Origin: Acidimicrobiaceae bacterium
GTDB lineage: Bacteria; Actinomycetota; Acidimicrobiia; Acidimicrobiales; Salinilacustritrichaceae
Assembly: GCA_003476595.1 (NCBI GenBank)
Contig: DMTU01000142.1
Span: 15,483-25,689, forward strand
Direction: 5' to 3'
DNA length: 10,207 nt
Shown here: positions 7,084-10,207 of the stretch, piece after piece
Layout of the letters: each line of letters begins with the position of its first letter
Position numbering within the stretch: the first letter of the stretch is position 1
Notes under the pieces: model-generated
Seen by the model: the letters and a program-made list of their open reading frames with translations, nothing else
What the model was told of the DNA's origin: nothing
Database searches by the model: none
Made by a program: the position numbers and the translations under genes

Positions 7084-8094
7084 GTGGTGCCGGCGCGGCA
7101 GCCGGTGCCGCGACCGTCCGACGACGATCGGGCCCGGGTCGTCGACCGGCTGCGCGACGCCGCGGGGGACGGCGTGATCACGCTCGACGACCTCGAGGAC
7201 CGTCTGGCTGCCGCGTACGCCGCCGGCACGCTCCCGGAGCTGGCGTCGCTCACCACCGATCTCCCCGACCTCGCGCCGGCCCGGACGGACCCGCCCGTCG
7301 TGCCGGACGACGTGGCGTTCCGGATGCACCTCACCGTCTACGGCCTCGTGATCGGCATGCTCGTCGTGATCTGGGCAACGTCCGGCGGCGGGCTGCCGTT
7401 CTGGCCGCTCCTCCCGGCGGCCGGGTGGGGCGTCGGTCTCGGCGCCCACTGGCAGGTCGCCCGGCTCTCCGCCGGGCGGCGCAACCGCCACCACAGCCAG
7501 CGGGAGCAGCAGGGCATCCGCCACGAGGCGCGGGGCGCGTCGGCACCGGGTGTCCCGGCGATCGCGGTCGGCACCCCGGCGGGCGAGGCCCCCGGACCCC
7601 GGTTCGTGGTCGCCATGTTCGTCGACGTGGTCGGCTCCACGAGCCTGAACGAGGCCCTGGGGGACGAGCAGTGGGTGGCGGTCCGCCGAGCGCTGCGGGA
7701 ACAGGTCGCCGCGTGCGCGGACGCCCACGGCGGCTGGGAGGCCAACACGGCCGGCGACGGCGTGCTGCTGCGCTTCCCCGATCCCGCGTCCGCCGCCTCG
7801 GCTGCGACCGAGCTGCTGCGCCGGCTCGAGCGCCAGCGCGCCGAGACCGGATTCGCCCCGTCTGTGCGCGTCGGCATCCACAGCGGGGACGCGGTGGAGG
7901 ACGGCGACGACATCATCGGCAACGTCGTGAACCTCGCTGCCCGGGTCACCGACGCCGCCGATGCCGACGAGATCGTCGTCACCGAGCACGTCGCCGATCA
8001 CCTCGACGGCCGCCACACGACCACCGGTCGCGGCCTGCACACGCTGAAGGGCATCAGCCGCCCCCGGCACCTGCTCGCGCTCGTCTGGCGCTGA
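7084..8094 (+). CDS. Membrane-anchored class III nucleotide cyclase with DUF1707 and 2TM domains
   Basis: A 336-residue protein in three parts. Residues 11-62 match DUF1707: SDDDRARVVDRLRDA, then TLDDLEDRLAAAYAAGTLPELASLTTDLPDL. Residues 79-123 match the 2TM pattern: FRMHLTVYGLVIGMLVVIW as helix one, a short GGG loop, and FWPLLPAAGWGVGLGAHW as helix two. A basic linker (about 127-150) follows. Residues 172-336 are a class III adenylate/guanylate cyclase catalytic domain: FVD181-VVGST with the first metal Asp, AGD225-GVLLRF with the second, D276 at the second base-contact position, and VN283-LAAR287 with the transition-state Asn and Arg. The base-contact Lys of classic adenylate cyclases is N221 here, so product specificity is uncertain. 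Both soluble parts are expected on the cytoplasmic side. GTG 7084 is preferred for its AGGGGG; GTG 7060 (344 residues) or 7087 are alternatives. It follows pcrA by 86 bases and may be transcribed with it. Confidence 0.87.
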   Translation: MVPARQPVPRPSDDDRARVVDRLRDAAGDGVITLDDLEDRLAAAYAAGTLPELASLTTDLPDLAPARTDPPVVPDDVAFRMHLTVYGLVIGMLVVIWATSGGGLPFWPLLPAAGWGVGLGAHWQVARLSAGRRNRHHSQREQQGIRHEARGASAPGVPAIAVGTPAGEAPGPRFVVAMFVDVVGSTSLNEALGDEQWVAVRRALREQVAACADAHGGWEANTAGDGVLLRFPDPASAASAATELLRRLERQRAETGFAPSVRVGIHSGDAVEDGDDIIGNVVNLAARVTDAADADEIVVTEHVADHLDGRHTTTGRGLHTLKGISRPRHLLALVWR

Positions 8095-8123
8095 GGCCGC
8101 CGACGGGGGTACACCGGTGCTCC

Positions 8124-9623
8124 ATGCGTCGGATGCTCGGGCGGGCCTCCTTCCTCGTCCGCAAGGACCTGAACCTCGGCAACGTGCTCGAGCGCCTCGC
8201 CGCGGTCCACGGGGACCGGCGCCTGGTGACCGAGGCGCGGGGCGGCCTGACCCTCACCCACCGCCAGGCCGCCAAGCGGGTCGCCCGCTGGGCCGGCGGC
8301 ATCGCCGCCCGCACCGAGCCCGGCGACGTCGTCGTGGTCGCCACCCCGAACGGCTACCACCAGCTGCTGCTGTGCCTCGCCGTCGCCCGCGCCGGGTGCA
8401 TCCCGGCCCCGGTGAACGACGCCATGCGCCCCGACGAGGTCCGCCACGTCATGGAGGACTCCGGCGCCGCCTTCGCCCTGCGCTCGGCCCACGAGGTCGA
8501 CGGCCACGAGCCGGTGCGCCAGGCCGTCGCGGCCAGCGGCTCCGACGTCGCCGCGCTCTTCTACACCTCGGGCACCACCGGCAAGCCCAAGGGTGCCGCC
8601 CTCACCCACGATGCGCTGCTGGGCTCGCTGCGGGCCGGCGCGCTGGTGCCGGCGGGCCTGCGCGAGGACGAGGCCGTCGTCAGCCTCCCCGTCGCCCACA
8701 TCATGGGGTTCGTGACGCTGCTCGGCCTGGCTGCCACGGGGACCGCGACGTGGTTCTCGCCTCGCTTCCACGCCGAGGAGATCCTCGACGCCATCGAGTC
8801 GCGGCGGCCCTCGGTGTTCATCGGCGTGCCCGCCATGTATCGCCTCCTCCTCGAGGCCGGCGCCGAGGACCGGGATCTGGGCAGCATCCGCGTGTGGGGA
8901 TCGGGAGCCGACGTGATGCCCGCCGAGCTGGCCCAGCGGTTCAAGAGGATGGGGGCCACGGTCCGCCTGCCCGGCGTCGGCGATGTCGGCGAGGCCACGT
9001 TCGCCGAGGGCTACGGCCTGGTGGAGACCGGTGGCGGCGTCGCCGCCAAGATCAGCCCGCCCTTCATGCGGCTCGGCACCGGCGACGCCATGGGGTTCCC
9101 CGTGCCCGGCTACCGCCTCCGGGTCGTGGGCGACGACGGCGAGGACGTCGCCACCGGCGCCACGGGCGAGCTCCTCGTCAAGGGGCCGGGCGTGCTGCGC
9201 GGCTACTGGCACGACGAGGCCGCCACCGCCGCCGTGCTGGACGACGAGGGCTGGCTGCACACCGGGGACCTGGCCCGGCGTGGCCCGCTCGGCTCCATCG
9301 TCTTCGCCGGCCGCAAGAAGGACGTGATCATGCGGGGCGGCTTCTCCGTCTACGCGGTCGAGGTCGAAGCGGTGCTCGAGGACCATCCCGACGTGCTCGA
9401 GGCCGCGGTCGTGCCGCTGCCCGACGACCGCCTGGGCGAGGTCCCCGCCGCCGCCGTCCGGTTGCGGGACGGGGTCGAGCTCGACGCGGCCGCGCTCGAC
9501 GCCCACGCCCGCGAGCACCTGGCGCACTACAAGGTGCCGGCGCGCTACGTGGCGGTCGACGACCTGCCTCGCACCGGGACCAACAAGGTCCAGCGGCGCG
9601 AGGTCATCGCACTGCTCGCCTAG
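8124..9623 (+). CDS. Class I AMP-forming acyl-CoA synthetase / ligase
   Basis: A 499-residue member of the ANL (adenylate-forming) superfamily, which activates a carboxylic acid with ATP and usually transfers it to CoA. Visible core motifs are the phosphate loop YTSGTTGKPKG at 147-157, the A5 region EGYGLVETGG at 295-304, GELLVKGPGVLRGYW (A6) at 348-362, HTGDLA (A7) at 379-384, GRKKDVIMRGGF (hinge and A8) at 396-407, and PRTGTNK488 near the C-terminus with the A10 catalytic lysine. A5 normally reads YGxTE; here Thr is Val300. A stretch at 276-294 before A5 (KRMGATV, then GVGDVGE) looks longer than usual. The acid substrate cannot be told from sequence; the closest general type is the fatty or aryl acyl-CoA ligase group. 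ATG 8124 is used; ATG 8133 is also in frame, and no strong ribosome binding site is seen. It starts 29 bases after the cyclase stop and ends in a CTAG shared with the convergent HPF gene. Confidence 0.9.
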   Translation: MRRMLGRASFLVRKDLNLGNVLERLAAVHGDRRLVTEARGGLTLTHRQAAKRVARWAGGIAARTEPGDVVVVATPNGYHQLLLCLAVARAGCIPAPVNDAMRPDEVRHVMEDSGAAFALRSAHEVDGHEPVRQAVAASGSDVAALFYTSGTTGKPKGAALTHDALLGSLRAGALVPAGLREDEAVVSLPVAHIMGFVTLLGLAATGTATWFSPRFHAEEILDAIESRRPSVFIGVPAMYRLLLEAGAEDRDLGSIRVWGSGADVMPAELAQRFKRMGATVRLPGVGDVGEATFAEGYGLVETGGGVAAKISPPFMRLGTGDAMGFPVPGYRLRVVGDDGEDVATGATGELLVKGPGVLRGYWHDEAATAAVLDDEGWLHTGDLARRGPLGSIVFAGRKKDVIMRGGFSVYAVEVEAVLEDHPDVLEAAVVPLPDDRLGEVPAAAVRLRDGVELDAAALDAHAREHLAHYKVPARYVAVDDLPRTGTNKVQRREVIALLA

Positions 9624-10207
9624 CCAGCGGGTGCGATCAGGCCGTAGTGCCCGTCGTCCCGGCGGTAGAGGACCCGGCCCCGATCGTGGTCGGCGTCGAC
9701 GAAGAAGAGCCACGGAGCGCCGCTCAGGTCGAGGTGCTCCCGGGCCTGGTCCACGGTGAAGCGGGGCGCCTGGTCCGGCTGGACCTCGACCACCGCTGCC
9801 GTCGGCTCCGTCGGGTCCTCGTCGACGCCGCGGGCGTACTGGAGGCCGTAGGTGCCGTCGTCGCGTGCGTGCACGACCGCGTCCTGCCCGCTGGCCAGAT
9901 CGGTGAACAGGAAGAAGCCGTGGTCGAGCGCTTCCATGTCGAAGATGGCCTCGTCGACGGTGGCCTCCGCCGTGGTGAAGCTCTTGCGACGCACGATCTC
10001 GCGCTCCGCGGCGGGTCGTGGCAGGTGGGGAGGCCGCTCCGTGGGGGCGTCGCCGTGGCGCCACTGGCCCTCGGGGCTGGACGGCCCGCGGCGCCGCAGG
10101 GTCTGGCGGTGCTCGGCCAGCTGGGTCAGGCGCCGACGGGCCCGGGCGTCCAGCAGGTCGATGGCCTCGGTCATCTCCGCCGCCCGCACCTGGGCGCGGA
10201 CCGGCTC
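9620..10207 (-). CDS. hpf: Long-form ribosome hibernation promoting factor with duplicated C-terminal domain (5' end outside window)
   Basis: The minus-strand frame is open to the window edge, giving 195 visible residues; the start and most of the N-terminal domain lie beyond 10207. The GTG at 10187-10189 is probably internal, because the frame before it reads on as EPVRAQ and joins a helix (AAEMTEAIDLLDARARRRL) typical of the end of the S30AE/HPF N-terminal domain, which binds the 30S subunit decoding region. After a Pro/Arg-rich linker, a C-terminal dimerisation domain follows: IVRRKSF, DEAIFDMEALDHGFFLFTD, ARDDGTYGLQY (visible residues about 70-124). A second copy follows an acidic linker: PRFTVDQAREHLDL, PWLFFVDADHDRGRVLYRRDDGHYGLIAP (about 148-193). 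Long HPF proteins dimerise 70S ribosomes into 100S particles through this domain, in stationary phase or starvation. The doubled domain is the unusual part. The stop shares CTAG with the convergent ligase gene. Confidence 0.88.
   Translation of the reverse strand, partial: EPVRAQVRAAEMTEAIDLLDARARRRLTQLAEHRQTLRRRGPSSPEGQWRHGDAPTERPPHLPRPAAEREIVRRKSFTTAEATVDEAIFDMEALDHGFFLFTDLASGQDAVVHARDDGTYGLQYARGVDEDPTEPTAAVVEVQPDQAPRFTVDQAREHLDLSGAPWLFFVDADHDRGRVLYRRDDGHYGLIAPAG

Noticed and set aside
7998..10064. Minus-strand open frame across the ligase and into the hpf gene (688 codons)
   Set aside because: In the hpf part it is a different frame from the clear HPF domains, and opposite the ligase it lacks motifs.
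1..10207. CRISPR array, tRNA, rRNA, insertion sequence or attachment site
   Set aside because: No regularly spaced direct repeats, no cloverleaf or rRNA-like stretch, no transposase or integrase motif, and base composition is even throughout.

Overview
The window is about 10.2 kb of very GC-rich DNA (third codon positions almost all G or C) that is fully coding apart from three short gaps. GTG starts are frequent, starts couple to stops through short overlaps, and -10 elements of the TANNNT type sit about 7 bases before start codons. The DUF1707 and 2TM domains and the long-form ribosome hibernation factor also point to a high-GC actinomycete. An Acidimicrobiia-like lineage is plausible from the overall style, but that is inference. 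There is no sign of mobile elements, CRISPR or RNA genes.

Left block (1-3671, plus strand) is a translationally coupled operon fragment. It holds the C-terminal end of an SRPBCC-type protein (cut by the window edge), then an 868-residue protein that fuses a formylglycine-type sulfatase/phosphonate-hydrolase domain to an Hsp31-like DJ-1/PfpI domain, then a 275-residue protein made of two DUF1330-like (ferredoxin-fold dimeric alpha/beta barrel) units. The genes overlap by 8 and 4 bases. The set looks like accessory small-molecule catabolism or modification, with unknown substrate.

Middle (3668-6997): a minus-strand gene encodes a short, degenerate relative of Glu/Leu/Phe/Val dehydrogenases that lacks the catalytic lysine. 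Diverging from it is a complete UvrD/PcrA-type superfamily 1 helicase with its C-terminal RNA-polymerase-binding Tudor-like domain. The 78-base gap between the two carries -10-like hexamers on both strands, each 7 bases from a GTG, so both messages may be leaderless.

Right block (7084-10207): a membrane-anchored DUF1707-2TM-class III nucleotide cyclase, then a compact class I AMP-forming acyl-CoA ligase. Convergent to the ligase is the 3' two-thirds or so of a long hibernation promoting factor (HPF) whose C-terminal dimerisation domain appears twice. Both convergent gene pairs in the window (3668-3671 and 9620-9623) end in the same 4-base palindrome CTAG, which supplies both stop codons.

The most interesting items are the sulfatase::Hsp31 fusion and its small operon, the dehydrogenase-like probable pseudoenzyme, the DUF1707-2TM-cyclase architecture, and the tandem HPF C-terminal domain. 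None can be shown from sequence alone to be a new system.
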